Source of the DNA: Diphasiastrum complanatum
Lineage: Eukaryota; Streptophyta; Lycopodiopsida; Lycopodiales; Lycopodiaceae
NCBI GenBank assembly: GCA_029204225.1
Contig: CM055106.1
Coordinates: forward strand, 1,918,738-1,982,737
DNA: 64,000 bases
Reading direction: 5' to 3'
Shown: piece by piece, positions 21,034 through 33,357 of the stretch
Numbering within the stretch: the stretch's first letter is position 1
How the letters are laid out: the number at the start of each line of letters is the position of its first letter
Position numbers and translations under genes: made by a program
The notes under the pieces: generated by a model
Database searches by the model: none
What the model saw: only the letters and a program-made list of their open reading frames with translations
Told to the model about the DNA's origin: nothing

Positions 21034-24000
21034 AAGCAAGCTAACATTTCTAATGAAGAGAAGGAAGATGCTCATGCAAGTGATGAAGGGGAATCTCTTA
21101 TGGTCTCTCAAGTTTTTCTTCATCACCTTTCAAGAAGGATGGTTCGTGGTATATCGACAATGGAGCTTCCTCACATATGTGTAGCTCCAAGTATTCTTTT
21201 TCATCCATGTCACCTTATGAAGGAGCCAAGAAGTCCATCTACACAGCAAATGATCATGAGTGTGCTATTGAAGGCATAGGGACCATTCTCTTAAAGCTTT
21301 CTTCATCAAAAGTTCTTTCTCTGTCTAATGTACTTTTTGTTCCCAAGTTAACAAAAAATCTTATTAGTGTTGAGCAATTGTTTGATAGCGGACTAGATGT
21401 GAATTTCAATGTTAATACATATACAATCAAGAAGCATGATGAGATTCTTGCATTTGGGTCTAGATATGGTGGAATCTACAATCTCGATCCCAAAGAGTAT
21501 GCTAACTCTTGTGATAGTGCTTTTGCTACTCATATGTCTTTGGAGGAACTATGGCATAGAAGGTTGGGACATTTTAAATATAATTCTATGGTGTCCATGG
21601 TCAAGAAAGCCAAAGCTATTGGCTTGCCTAATCTTATCTCCAAGAATTTCAAGCCATGTGAGGCTTGTGCCATATCTAAGTCTCATAAGAATCCTTTTTA
21701 AAGCCATCTATCAAGACTACACATCCATTGGAGCTCATACACTCGCATGTGCACTTATCATCTTCAAAGAGCAAGGGTGGTGCTACTTGCTTTGTAGCTT
21801 TCATTGATGATTTCACTAGATTTACTTGGGTATATCTTCTAGCTTCAAAATCTATGGTGTTTGACTATTTCCTAAAGTTCAAAGCTCTAGTTGAAAAGCA
21901 ATTTTCTTACAAAATCAAGATTCTTAGAAGTGATGGAGGTGCTGAGTACACTTCCAATAAATTTCATGATTATTGTGAGCTTGAAGGCAATAAAAGAGAG
22001 TTTTCTTGTGCATATACACCATCTCAAAATGGGGTGGCTGAAAGAAAGAATAGAACACTGTGTGAATGTGCCAAAACCATCAAAATTGATGCATCTTTGC
22101 CAAAAGACTTTTGGGGTGAGGCTATCAATTGTTCAAACTATCTTTGCAATAGACTCCCTCATGTTGCACTTGGAGGAAAGTCACCATATGAAGCACTCTA
22201 ATTGAAGAAACCTAAGGTTGAACACCTTAGAGTATCTGGATGCATATGCTTTGTCCATATTCCCTTGGAAACGAGAAAGAAGGATGATCCTTGTGCAAGT
22301 AAAGGATTAATGGTTGGATATTCATCCAACAAGAAAGCCTATCGAATCCACATGCTCTCTACTTCTAAAGTAACTGATAGTAGAGATGTAGTTCTTCATA
22401 AAGAAGAAAAGTCCAATCTTGGAGGGGCTGAGATCAAGCAACCTCAAAATCTATCACCTTTTGTTATTGAAGACAATCAACATATGGAGGAGTCGAGATT
22501 TGAAGATGGAAGTCCTCGGATTTTTACTCCTAGAAGATCCATGAGGGAGAGATCCGAGCCTAACAGGCTCACTTATGATGACAAAGGAAAACAAGTGGAT
22601 CTTGATTCCACTTATGCTTATTTTGTTTCTCATGAGGAGCCCAAAGATGTTCAAGAAGCCCTCAATACCAAGGAGTGGTATGAGGCCATGAAGATTGAAT
22701 ATGATGCCTTGATCACCAACCACACATGGGAACTAGTGGATCCACCACCTTACATGCATATCATTGGATGCAAGTGGGTGTTCAAGATCAAGTACAATCA
22801 TGATGGCTCCATCAACAAATACAAGGCAAGAATATGTGCTAAAGGCTTTGCACAAATATATGGCCTTGACTATGAAGAAACCTTTGCTCCTGTAGCAAAG
22901 ACGGTGACAATAAGAATCATAATCTCTCTTGCCTTATTTTTTAAGTGGAAACTATTTCAACTTGATGTCTCCAACGCTTTTTTGAATGGCTATCTTGAGG
23001 AGGAGATATACATGGAACAATCTCAAGGATTTATCAAGGATAAATCTAAGGTGTGTTTGCTATTTAGAAGTCTTTATGGCTTAAAGCAAGCACCTAGATC
23101 ATGGTATTCAAGACTCAACAACTTTCTACTTTCATTAGGATTTGTGCTTAGTGACTATGATCCTTCTATGTACTTAAAATTTTGATGGTAGTAATATTGT
23201 CATTCTCCTAATCTATGCAGATGACATTATTCTTAGTGGAAGTTTTTTTATGCTAGTTCAAGAAACCAAAGATGCATTACGAAAAGAATTTAAAATGCAA
23301 GATCTAGGAGAGATCCATTACATTTTGGGCCTTGAGATTGATTTTCATGAAGAGTATGCTTTTATTTGTCAATCTAGATATGTCTTTTCTATGTTGAGAA
23401 AATTCAATATGCAAAGTTGTAAAGGCATAGATACTCCCATGGAGCAACATGTAAAAGATCCTATTAAAGGTGATGAAAGATCCTTCGAGGACATCACACT
23501 TTATAGAAGTCTTATAGGCTCTTTAATTTGGCTTACTATCACTAGACCCGATTTGAGCTATTGTGTGCACAAATTGAGTCAATTTATGCAAGATCCCAAG
23601 ATCCAACATTGGAAGATGGCCAAGAGAGTTCTAAGATATGTATCTTCTACTCAAGATTATGGTTTATTGTACAAAAATGAAAATATCTAACCATTGTTGG
23701 CTATTCAGATTCCGATTTTGCAAGTGATAAAATGGATCGGAAGTCCATTAATGCATATACTATCTTTCTTGGAGGCAATCTTGTGTCTTGGCTTTCAAAG
23801 AAGCAGGATACCATATCTCTATCATCTAGTGAGGCCGAGTACAAAGCACTCACTACAACAACTAAAGAAGTGCTTTGGATCAAGAGGTTAATCATGGAGC
23901 TAAAGTGCATCAAAGAGGGTGATCTTCCCTTGATCAAATGTGACAACATATCCACACAAGCTCTTGCAAACAGTCCTATTTTTTCATGCAACAAGCAAGC

Positions 24001-24178
24001 ATATAGAAGTGGCTCACCATTTTGTAAGGGAAAAGCTCATTGGAGGTGAAATCAACTTAGAACATGTCGACACATCTTTGTGTATTGTTGATCTTCTCAC
24101 AAAGCCACTTTGCAAAAGTGCCTTCTCAAAGCATTGTCTAATCTTGGTCTTATCTCAAGATCAATGCTTAATCCACAT
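21034..24178 (+). pseudogene. Family Y1 pol remnant (protease to RNase H)
   Basis: Frames, interrupted by stops and shifts, encode the protease motif (WYIDNGASSHM, with Asp-Ser-Gly changed to Asp-Asn-Gly), HRRLGH with CEACAISKSH (integrase zinc region), FIDDFTRFTW, RSDGGAEYTS and NGVAERKNR (integrase core), RT (VFQLDVS-like FQLDVSNAFLNG, YADD for the catalytic box) and RNase H (SSSEAEYKAL). Visible lesions are TAA near 21,700, TAA near 22,200, a frameshift near 23,180 and another near 23,690. Gag and the zinc knuckle are missing. It cannot make a full polyprotein. Confidence 0.92.
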
Positions 24179-24199
24179 TAGATACATTTTTAGGAGGAG

Positions 24200-24812
24200 T
24201 GTCAAAATATTGAAAAATCTATCTAATGTTGTGAGTATGGGTCCTAAAAATGCCAAATATGAATTGAGCTCTTTTGGCTTAGTAAAGACCCATCTTAGAA
24301 TAAAATATTCAAGGTAGGTAGAAGTAGAAACTCGAGCTACCATAGGAATTGCCATTTGCACTTTACATGCCACATTTAATGCATGAAAAGACTATGTGGC
24401 ACAATTAGACATAGTGAGGTGGCTTGGATAAGTCTAGATAGCTTGAGAGGTGGATCCACAACTCCAATTCAACTCAAAGTAGGAGAAGAGTCCATGGATC
24501 TATATATATGTGATGTACTCTCATTGAGAAAATGATGAAATTTGTGTGTAATGCAAATTTGGAGACAAGCTCTTTGTGCCCTCTCTCTCCCCACGAGTTT
24601 TGTACTTGTTATTTTCTCTCTCTAGCCGAGTAGAGGCATTTATGATGCTTTGTCTTATGTTTTGTTGATAGATCTTGCTTGTAACACAATAATATTGCTT
24701 GTATGATCAGCTATCCTATTGACAACCAATGCTAGTCTGATATTTATGGTGTTATTGTGCCTAGGAGATCAAAAATATATGTGTAGGACATCCCACACGT
24801 GTGAATTCAGCA
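24200..24812 (+). repeat. Y1 3' LTR
   Basis: Starts TGTCAAAATATTG straight after the purine tract TAGGAGGAG (24,191-24,199) and ends TTCAGCA at 24,812. CACACGTGTG is at 24,794-24,803, close to the LTR end, as in the Y2 LTR. A TATA-like run is near 24,499. The base after the LTR is already inside the Y2 RNase H sequence. Confidence 0.88.
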
Positions 24813-27800
24813 AGTAGTTGTAATGAGTGCTTTGTACTCGGCCTCACATGAAGAGAGAGATATAGTATCTTGCTTTTTGGAAAGCCAAGATATTAGATTG
24901 CCTCCAAGAAAGATAGTGTATGCACTAATAGACTTTCGATCCATCTTGTCACTTGCAAAGTTCGAATCCGAGTAGCCAACAATGGATAGATCTTCGCTTT
25001 CATAAAGTAGACCATAATCACAAGGTGAAGATACATATCTCAGAATACTCTTGGCCATCTTCCAATGATGGATCTTAGGATCTTGCATAAATTGACTCAA
25101 TTTGTGCACACAAAAACTTAGATCGGGCCTAGTAATGGTAAGCCAAATCAAGGAGCCTACAAGACTCCTAAAAAGTGTGATGTCCTCAAAGGATCTTTCA
25201 TCACCTTTATTAGGATCTTTTACAATTTGCTCCATTGGAGTATCTATGCTCTTAGAATTTTTTATATGGAATTTTTTCAACATAGAGTGAGCATATCTAG
25301 ATTGGCATATAAAGACATGATTTTCATAAAAATCAATTTCTAGGCCTAGGATGTAATGCATCTCTCCTAGATCTTGTATTGTAAACTCACATCCAAGTGC
25401 TAGCTTAGTTTCATCAACTAGCTTGATACAACTTCCACAAAGAATAATGCCATCAACATAAATTAGAAGAATGACAATATTGCTATCAACAAACTTTAGA
25501 TACATGGAAGGATCATAGTCACTAAGAGTAAATCCTAGTGAGATAAGAAAAGAATTAAGTTGAATACCATGATCTTGGTGCTTGCTTGAGTCCATAAAGA
25601 CTTTTGAAGAGGAAGCACACTTTGGACTCATCCTTGATGAATCCTTGAGGTTGTTCCATATAGATCTCCTCCTCAAGATAACCATTTAGAAAAGCATTGG
25701 ATACATCTAATTGGAACACCTTCCACTTAAAGAAACAAGCAAGAGAAATAAGAATTCTTATTGTCACCATCTTTGCAATGGGTGCAAAGGTCTCCTCATA
25801 ATCAAGGCCATGGATTTGAGCAAATCCTTTGGCACATAATCTTGTTTTATGCTTGTTGATGGTGCCATCATGATTGAACTTGATCCGAAATATCCAATTG
25901 CAACCAATCACATGCTTGTTGGATGAAGGATCCACAAGCTCCCAAGTATTGTTGGTGATCAATGCATCATACTCTTGCTTCATGGCATCATACCACTCCT
26001 TGGTATTGAGTGCCTCTTGTACATTCTTTGGCTCTTCATGAGAGACATAAAAAACATAATTAGTGGAATCAAGATCCACTCGTTTGCCTTTGTCAACATA
26101 TGAGAGTCTCTTAGGCTCGGATCTATCTCTCATGGATCTTCTGGATGAGAAAATTCGAGGAGAGTCTTCTTCAAATCTCGACCCCATCACATCATGATTA
26201 TCTTCAAAATCAATAATTGTTGATGCATCCATAGACTTCTTGATCTCGGCCTCTTCAAAAGATGAGTGTTGATCTTCATGAAAGACAACATCTCTACTCT
26301 CAATAACTTGAGAAGTAGAGAGTATATAGATCTATAGGCTTTCTTGGTGGATGAGTATCCGACCATGATCCCTTTGCATGCACTAGGATCTTCCTTCTTC
26401 CTTGTTTCCAAGGGAATATGGGCAAAGCATATGCATCCAAAAACTCTAAGGTGATCAACCTTAGGCTTATTCAAATATAAGATTTCATATGGTGACTTTC
26501 CTCCAAGAGCTATATGTGGGAGCCTATTGCAAAGATAATTTGCACAATTAGTGGCTTCTCCCCAAAAATCTTTGGGCAAAGATGCCTCAATTCTCATAGA
26601 ATTTGCACATTCACATAGAGATCTATTCTTTCTCTCGGCCACTCCATTTTGACATGGAGAGTAGGCACAAGAGAACTCTCTTTTGATGCCTTCAAGCTCA
26701 CAAAAATCATGAAATTTATTGGAGATATATTCACCACCTCCATCACTTCTAAGAGCTTTAATCTTGAGTGAGAATTGCTTCTCTACATAAGCTTTGAAAA
26801 TAAGGGAATGATCAAACACCATAGATTTAGAAGCAAGAAGATATATCCAAGTGAATCTTGTGAAATCATCAATGAAAGTAACAAGACAAGTGGCTCCTCC
26901 CTGGCTTATAGTTGATGAGAAATGCACATTCGAGTGGATTAACTCCAAAGGATGCTTGCTTTTGATAGAAGATCTTGTAAATGGCTTTTTGTGAGATTTA
27001 GCAATAGCACAACCCTCACAAGGCTTGATCTTCTTGGAGAATGACTTTGGCAAGCCAATAGCTTTGGCTTCTTTGATCATAGAGAGCATGGATTTGTAGT
27101 TGGGATGTCCCAACCTCCTATGCCATAATTCCTCCATAGAGAGCTTGTTCACAAGAGCAACATTACAAGCATTCACATACTCATTTGGATCTAGTTTATA
27201 GATGCCTCCAAATCTAGATCCTAATGCAAGTATCTCATCATTCTTTCTGATAGTGCAAGTATCAACATTGAATTTTACATCAAGGCCATTATCAAGCAAT
27301 TGGCCAACACTAATAAGATTCTTAGTAAGCTTAGGTACATAAAGAGCTTTAGAGAGAGAAAGAACTTTAGAGGATGCAAGCTTCAAGGGAATGTTCCCTA
27401 TGCCTTCAATAGGACATTCAAAATCATTTGCAGTGTATATTGATTTCTTGGCTCCATCATAAAGTGCAATAGAAGAGAAAGAGTCCTTGGAGCTACACAT
27501 ATGTGAAGAGGCTCCACTATCAATATACCACAGGCCGTCCTTCTTGAAAGGAGTAGATGAGAAACTAGAGACCATAAGAGATCCCTCTCCATCACTTGCA
27601 ATAGTGTCTTCCTTCTCATTGGTAATGTTGGCTTGCTTGAGTTGATTCTTCTTCTTGAAGCAATTGGTAGCATAATGGCCTTTCTTGCCACAATAAAAGC
27701 ACTTGATCTTCTTCTTCTTGAGCTTGGATGATGAAGCATTAGAGGAATCATCTTCCTCCTCATATTTGTCTTTGGATTTGACTTTGTCCTTGCTTGAGGA

Positions 27801-28478
27801 TTGTTGATGTTGGTTCTTGCTCCTCCCTTTGTGCTTATCCTTGGAAAAAAAAGCTTTGCCATCATTATGAGTGAGAGAGAGCTTGTCCATCCTCAAGAGC
27901 TTGTACTCTTGTATTGATTTTTCTGAAATTAGCACACTTTGGAGAGCCTCCAAACTTGGTAGCTCCTCCTTAATGGCATAGAATTGGAAAAGGTTATCAA
28001 ATTCGCTTCTCAAGCCATTGAGAATGACTTGAACTAGCTCATTTTGATTGATGGAATCACCAATACAAGCAAGTTCTCTATGAATATCTTTTACTCTCAA
28101 AACATAACTAGATGCACTCTCATCACTCTTTTGGCTACTTTGAAAGATTTGATTCCTAAGAGTGAGAAGCCTAGAGGTATTCTTAGCCTCATAGATAGTC
28201 TTGAGACAATCCCAAGCCTCTTTGGCTATTGTACAAGTACCTATCTCCCTCAATATCTCATTAGAGACATTCATCTTAATGTAGTGGAGATCCATCCTAG
28301 CTCTCTCTTTGTATTTTTGAACCTCTTGAAGAACTTGTGGTTCTTCTTCAAGGCCAAGAACAATGTCCATCACGTCTTGAAGGATCAAGATGGACTCCAT
28401 CCTCATTTTCCAAAATGAATAGTTTGAAGTGGACAATCTCTCACTTGGTTCGAACAAGGATGAACCCATTGAAGACAT
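24813..28478 (-). pseudogene. Y2 gag-pol, frameshifted, RT box YVDG
   Basis: Start chosen at 28,478 (MSSMGSSLFEPSERL), which aligns with the A1 gag start. Gag has the usual LSTSNYSFWK region, a Lys-rich stretch and the knuckle CFYCGKKGHYATNC. The protease motif is WYIDSGASSHM. Integrase shows HRRLGH, CEGCAIAKSH, FIDDFTRFTW, RSDGGGEYIS and NGVAERKNR. Frameshifts lie near 26,330 and 25,560. RT has FQLDVSNAFLNG but the catalytic box is YVDG (25,449-25,460) instead of YVDD, which should abolish polymerase activity. RNase H has SDSNFASD and SSCEAEYKAL and then stops at the truncation. Confidence 0.93.
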
Positions 28479-29222
28479 TTGAAGTGAAGAAAACTCAAAT
28501 GATGAACAATAAATGTTGCTACACACTCTCAATGGGATCTAATAATAGAGTACTATCTCCTCCTATGAAAGATCTTGCAACTATTTGTGAATTGATTCTC
28601 ATTAGCTACACAAATCTCTCTAAAACAAGATCTATTTCACATCAAATGATGGAGTATAGGCAAAGTTAGGATCAAACACTCTTAGCACGTGTGAAGCACA
28701 CTAAGAAACCAAATGTTTCTCAAATACAATGATATTGCATGAAATAAAATGGCTAAGATCTCAAAATAGTGCCTAGATCACATATAGATGAGATTGGTAA
28801 GCATACAACTGTGATTTTGGATCAACCAAGCAATCCCTTGACCAAACCAAATGTGTCCACTCAGGTCTAGGTGCCCTACCTAACCCTCTTCAAAAGCTTT
28901 TAACTTTTGATTGGCTCAATCAAATGGAATGAAACTGATTGCATCAGAAACTAGACAAAAATAAGTTCTAAATAAGCTATCAAGCAAGATAAATGGATCA
29001 AGCATGAGAGAGAACTTCCAAATTGAAATTGGATGTTCCTCACATGTGTCTGAGCACTTGATTCCGTACAGTACCAGGTTAGACCCAATCAATGTCCTTT
29101 TGATCTCTTTTGATCCAAAATTGAACAAGATAGCTAGGAAAATGGACCTTGACAATTTCTAGCTCAAGATTGATGAATGATTTTCACTCAAATGGATCAA
29201 AATTCTTGGTAACCTTAGGTAG
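28479..29222 (-). other. Y2 leader between PBS and gag
   Basis: 744 bp with no gene on either strand; the expected untranslated leader of the element. Confidence 0.8.
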
Positions 29223-29234
29223 GCTCTGATACCA
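29223..29234 (-). other. Y2 primer-binding site
   Basis: Minus strand TGGTATCAGAGC, the initiator tRNA-Met type, directly against the LTR. Confidence 0.94.
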
Positions 29235-29892
29235 TGTTGATTTCCACACGTGTGGATTGTCCACAACATGTACTTGTGATCTCCTAAGGTGTGTAGATGC
29301 ACCAAGATCAAGAATAGATTGAGATTCAAGATCTATCTTTGATTCTATGGAAAAAACACACTACTACATGCATTCAATCACTTCCAACTCTCACTCACAC
29401 GTGTGGGAAATATTCAAAATTATTCTAAGTGAAACCAAGCTGCTCTCCTCGAGTAGAGAGAGAAAAACCACCATGAGCTCTCGGGTAGAGAGAGAAAGCT
29501 AGAAATCCAATAACACTCAAAATCCACACAATCACTAAATCAATTACATCCAAAATGAGGAGTACAATGATACTAGTAGATCCACGAGCTACCACTATGC
29601 TTAACTATGATTGGACCACACTTTGTCACCTCTTAATCCTATTGGACCATTGTTCCATGCACCTCTTAATTCTATTGGACTATATTCAAGCACACCTCAA
29701 ATTCCTATTGGACCTCAATGGTTCCACCTCTAAATCCTATTGGACCTCTTAGAATTCATCAAACAAAAGCATTACACTTGTCTACACTCTAATTGGCACG
29801 AGTTTAGCCTCTTACTCTATTTTGACTCAATAGTCGCATTACAAGTGAAAATGCATAATTTGCCATCTATGCCAAAAATTTTTCTATCAACA
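29235..29892 (-). repeat. Y2 5' LTR
   Basis: 658 bp. Two CACACGTGTG palindromes occur, at 29,245-29,254 and 29,396-29,405. The 3' end of the LTR matches the Y1 LTR end (both share a TAGGAGATCA block followed by the palindrome). Confidence 0.88.
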
Positions 29893-30548
29893 TCCTACAA
29901 CTAGATGCTTGATGTAAAAAACATAAGACCTGTATATCTAACATAGATAATCTTTTTCAATTATTCATATATCTATCTCTAAACAAATTGGCCCCAATTG
30001 CCAATTAACCAAAATATGACTAAACTAGTTAATATTTCTCACAGATTTTATGGGCATCTTGTTTTCAATAGCATTTTCAAGGCTCCTAGGATCGAGCCCA
30101 CTCCCCGTACAACACACAACTTAGGAGGAGTTGCAAAGGCTTATCCTCTTCTTGACAACAAAGCTTATCTTCTAATGCCATTTGATCAAGTTTTGTCAAA
30201 CTACTTGATCTAAGTTTTGTCACGAACTCGTTTAAGTTCATTTCTTTGGTCTCATGGGCACTGGTAAATAAGCTTGAAATTGCTTCATGGATCTACCACT
30301 GTGGAATTATAAGTTTCGTGATTTGTACAATATCATCAAAAGTCTGAAGCACATTTTTCTTGCATTCATTTTAATAATCCTCTAGCAAACTTAGGGCGAA
30401 CTACCAAAGAGCTAGTTTCAAATCAAATGATGGAACTTTGTTCTATAAATCCATAAACTCTTGGAGGTAAGAGTCCAAATTGTTCGTCCCCAATTTGCAA
30501 TTAATGGATTTTTTATAGTAGTCTAAATGATTTGCATCCACAATTAAT
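29893..30548. other. Non-coding spacer
   Basis: No recognisable gene. The plus-strand frame at 29,998-30,213 is short and lacks any known motif. The right part, read on the minus strand, probably continues the degraded gag described next. Confidence 0.4.
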
Positions 30549-30881
30549 TTCTAAAAAATTTCATGAATTCTTCCCACGTAGCGGGTTTTGGTTACAAATC
30601 ATGCCACCATGATGAAGCCTTAGAATGGAAAATAGAACCACACTCCGGATCTTTTTCTTTTCAAGAATCCCATTTAGGCTAAAATAATCAGTCCACTTGG
30701 TTAGCAAATCATCTACCACCTCAAGCTTCTTCTTCTTTTTCTCTCTTAAATATGGTTTAGGCTGAAACCTCAGATTTGGCACAAATAAGGTCTTGACACG
30801 AGTTGTTTTCAGCATGTGTGCATGTGCACAAAAGTGCGCATAAAATGCTTGGTCATTGGACGAGACATAACATGCCATCAA
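30549..30881 (-). pseudogene. Relic of an LTR-retrotransposon gag
   Basis: On the minus strand a frame of about 100 codons contains KWTDYFSLNG. After a one-base frame change it reads HSKASSWWHDL and then a TWEEFMKFF-like segment. The order W..YF, then KA..WW..L, then W.EF is the hallmark of the retrotransposon gag domain of plant gypsy-type elements. Stops and shifts show it is dead. No LTRs can be assigned. Confidence 0.55.
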
Positions 30882-31010
30882 ATGACTAATATTTCAATCT
30901 TTCAATTGTATGTGGAACTAGACTTGACTCTTCATTGTGTTATCAAAAGAATTTAAAAAAAAAATTCTCTCAATTGATGGCAATTTACCCCAAAAATACT
31001 TCAATTTTCA

Positions 31011-31430
31011 GCACTTCACATGGGTAAGCCAACAAAGGGCTGTAAAAAGCACCTCCAAAAGAGCTGCAACTTTTTAGCACTTGACATGGGTAACTTTAGA
31101 TGCACATATCTTTCTCTACATAACTCCAAATGAAAAGGAATTTGAGAGACATGTTTCTTTGGTCATATAATACTATTTAAAGTAAAAAATATATTATTAT
31201 AATCATGGTGTTACACACTTAAATATGATACTTCCAATTTTGGTGAACTTTATTAGCACTTAAAATGGTAACTTTGGATGCACATATCTATCTCTATAGA
31301 CCTCAAAATTCAAATTTTTTTTATAGGCATGTTTCTATAATCATATAGGAAGAGCAAACATGCAAAAAATTGAATGTAAAATTCACAATAATGTAGTATA
31401 TATGAAAATATTTTCAGTACTCCCACATGT
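31011..31430. repeat. Diverged tandem repeat, period about 180 bp
   Basis: Two clear units, starting near 31,071 and 31,250, share the blocks TTAGCACTT, ATGGTAACTTT, GGATGCACATATCT, CATGTTTCT and ATCATATA in the same order. Weaker partial copies flank them near 31,010 and 31,420. Monomer length is in the usual satellite range, but only two good units are seen. Confidence 0.6.
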
Positions 31431-33357
31431 TTGACACATCATATCTTACATATAAGTTGCTCAAAATGAAGGTCTCAAAATTTTTAATCGATAAATGTAT
31501 ATATGAAGAACACACATGTGAAAGGATTTGATGTGATTCACCATAGTTTATTTTTTGAATAAGTGCTTGAAATGCACACTTTTGTGCGTATTTTATGACG
31601 ACTCTAGTGTTAAACTTGATTTAATAGAGCTTTCAACTATTGGTCCCGCAAATTAGTCCAATTGTTCATTTTGTTACGTGCCAAACTCAACTAAATACAA
31701 ATTTGTAAGTACGTCAACATAGGAATCATTCCCTAGAGACTTGCATTATCCTCGACCATTATTAATCACCTAAAACAAGAAATTATTTCCATTAATTGAT
31801 TGATCCCAAAACTTTCAACCAAAAGTAAAAATAGTTGTAACCTAATAAACTGGCTAATTACATCTCAGTAAGTTCATTCTTTACAAGTCAATTTCATTTT
31901 AATAAATAACCGACAAATTTTGACAAAATCAAAACAATTACGGATCTTTCAAAATTTTCATGTAACTGAGATTTTCAAATTTCGTTCAATATGGACCAAA
32001 ACTATAAAAATCGATTTTTATTGTCAAATTTTGAATTTCACTTTTCCAATCCATATCTAATTGATTTCGAAACATCTGGCATGCATCAAATTCAATATGC
32101 GGTGACTTACAAAAAAAACAACTTTTTTATGTAAACTGTCTAACTAAATTGGAAAGTCATTTTGGAACTACTTTTTACTAAAATTGTATTCATGCATAAA
32201 ATTTAACCGATTAAACTACTATAACACAATACCATGTTCCCAAACATGGAAAGTGACTCAAAAGTGACTTTTTCATAGAATACATGCACACTCTTGGTTA
32301 ACTTTTTAACTTGCAATCAAAACATTCAAAAAATTGTAAATTTTGAACAAAAATTTTAAATTTTGAACAAAAATTGTCAAAAATTTTAATGATCATAACT
32401 TTGGCTACAGAACACCAAAATGGTTGCTTTAAACCAGAATACATTGGGAGAATAGGTTAGTAAGATGCTTGCCATGTCATCCTACCACCTCGGGTTCACA
32501 CGTGCGAGCTGTTAGAATAAACTATAGAGAGTGCACTTTTTCAAGAAGGAAACCATATCTCAGCTTCGCATGCCATCAAATAGAGGACACAAGCAACTTA
32601 CTAAGACTCATTAGAGAGTAGTAGAAGCTTCTATCAGATCCAACAAATTAGATCAATAGGCTCAAATCCATCAAAAAATGAATTTTAGGAGGGCACCTAC
32701 ATGCCAAACTTTGGTAGATTGATGCCTAAGCCTCCCACCACCAAATTGGACGTATGAGGCCTTAAATCTAGAGAAAATCATAGCTATCTTTCATACTATA
32801 TATAGGTTCAAAATTTCAGGTACTGTATAAGAGCTATTCATGCCCAAAAATCACCAAAAATCCACTAACTTTTGAGGTTTTGGGACTTTTAACAATGACC
32901 ATTGCCTACCAAAAATGTTTACAACCTCTAGAAAGCTATTATACCTCTAAGAATGTGCATGCAGAGTTTTGTGCAAAGATATTGAGTCAAACTTCCGAAA
33001 AAAATGAAAAAAAAAAAAAAAAAAAAAAAAACCATGTTTTTTGACCAATTTTTGACTTTTTCGACGTGTTCTAATGGATCAAATCCACATTCAAGTTCAA
33101 TCATCACATTTGATCCACTTAAAAAATTGGAAGATCTTTTGGATGTTTCTACATCTTGGCTAGGTTTTGTTTAGAGATTGTGTAGACAATCTTGGCGTAC
33201 TTAGGTTTGTTCCTTTATGCATGAGACTTTCACACAAGCTTCCTTGGAAGTTGAGCAAGTTGCTACATGGGCTATTTGTGTGTCTCTCAGGTTCAAAAAG
33301 ATTACAAACAGGGCTTTGCCATCTCTGGCTTCCCATCGATCAATTCATTAGGCTTGG
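31431..33357. other. Non-coding AT-rich region with poly(A) run
   Basis: No gene seen. There is an uninterrupted A run near 33,009-33,030. A CACACGTGCG sequence near 32,500 is a one-base variant of the LTR palindrome, so 32,490-33,350 may be an old LTR. Confidence 0.45.

Larger units (their letters stand above)
20632..24812 (+). mobile_element. Chimera 1: copia family X fragment joined to family Y1 element
   Basis: The first 400 bases (to about 21,033) are the pre-integrase and integrase start of a family X copia. From about 21,034 the sequence is a different family (Y), entering just before the protease and running through integrase, RT and RNase H to a PPT and a 3' LTR (24,200-24,812). No LTR, PBS or TSD separates the two parts. 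Because X integrase precedes Y protease, domain order is scrambled and the product cannot be a normal insertion of one complete element into another. Confidence 0.88.
24813..29892 (-). mobile_element. Y2: copia element of family Y, 3' end lost
   Basis: Minus orientation. It has a complete 5' LTR (29,235-29,892), PBS, 745-bp leader, gag and pol up to the middle of RNase H. The C-terminal RNase H, PPT and 3' LTR are missing because the sequence meets the Y1 LTR end at 24,812. Since the 3' LTR is absent it cannot be dated. Coding damage is limited to a few frameshifts and an RT active-site change. Confidence 0.92.

Noticed and set aside
29998-30213. 71-codon plus-strand frame
   Set aside because: No recognisable motif; the neighbouring minus strand holds a gag relic, so this is probably its antisense.
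30901-33357. CRISPR-like or regular spacer array
   Set aside because: Repeats here are long and diverged and the genome is a plant's; no short identical repeats with regular spacers were seen anywhere in the window.
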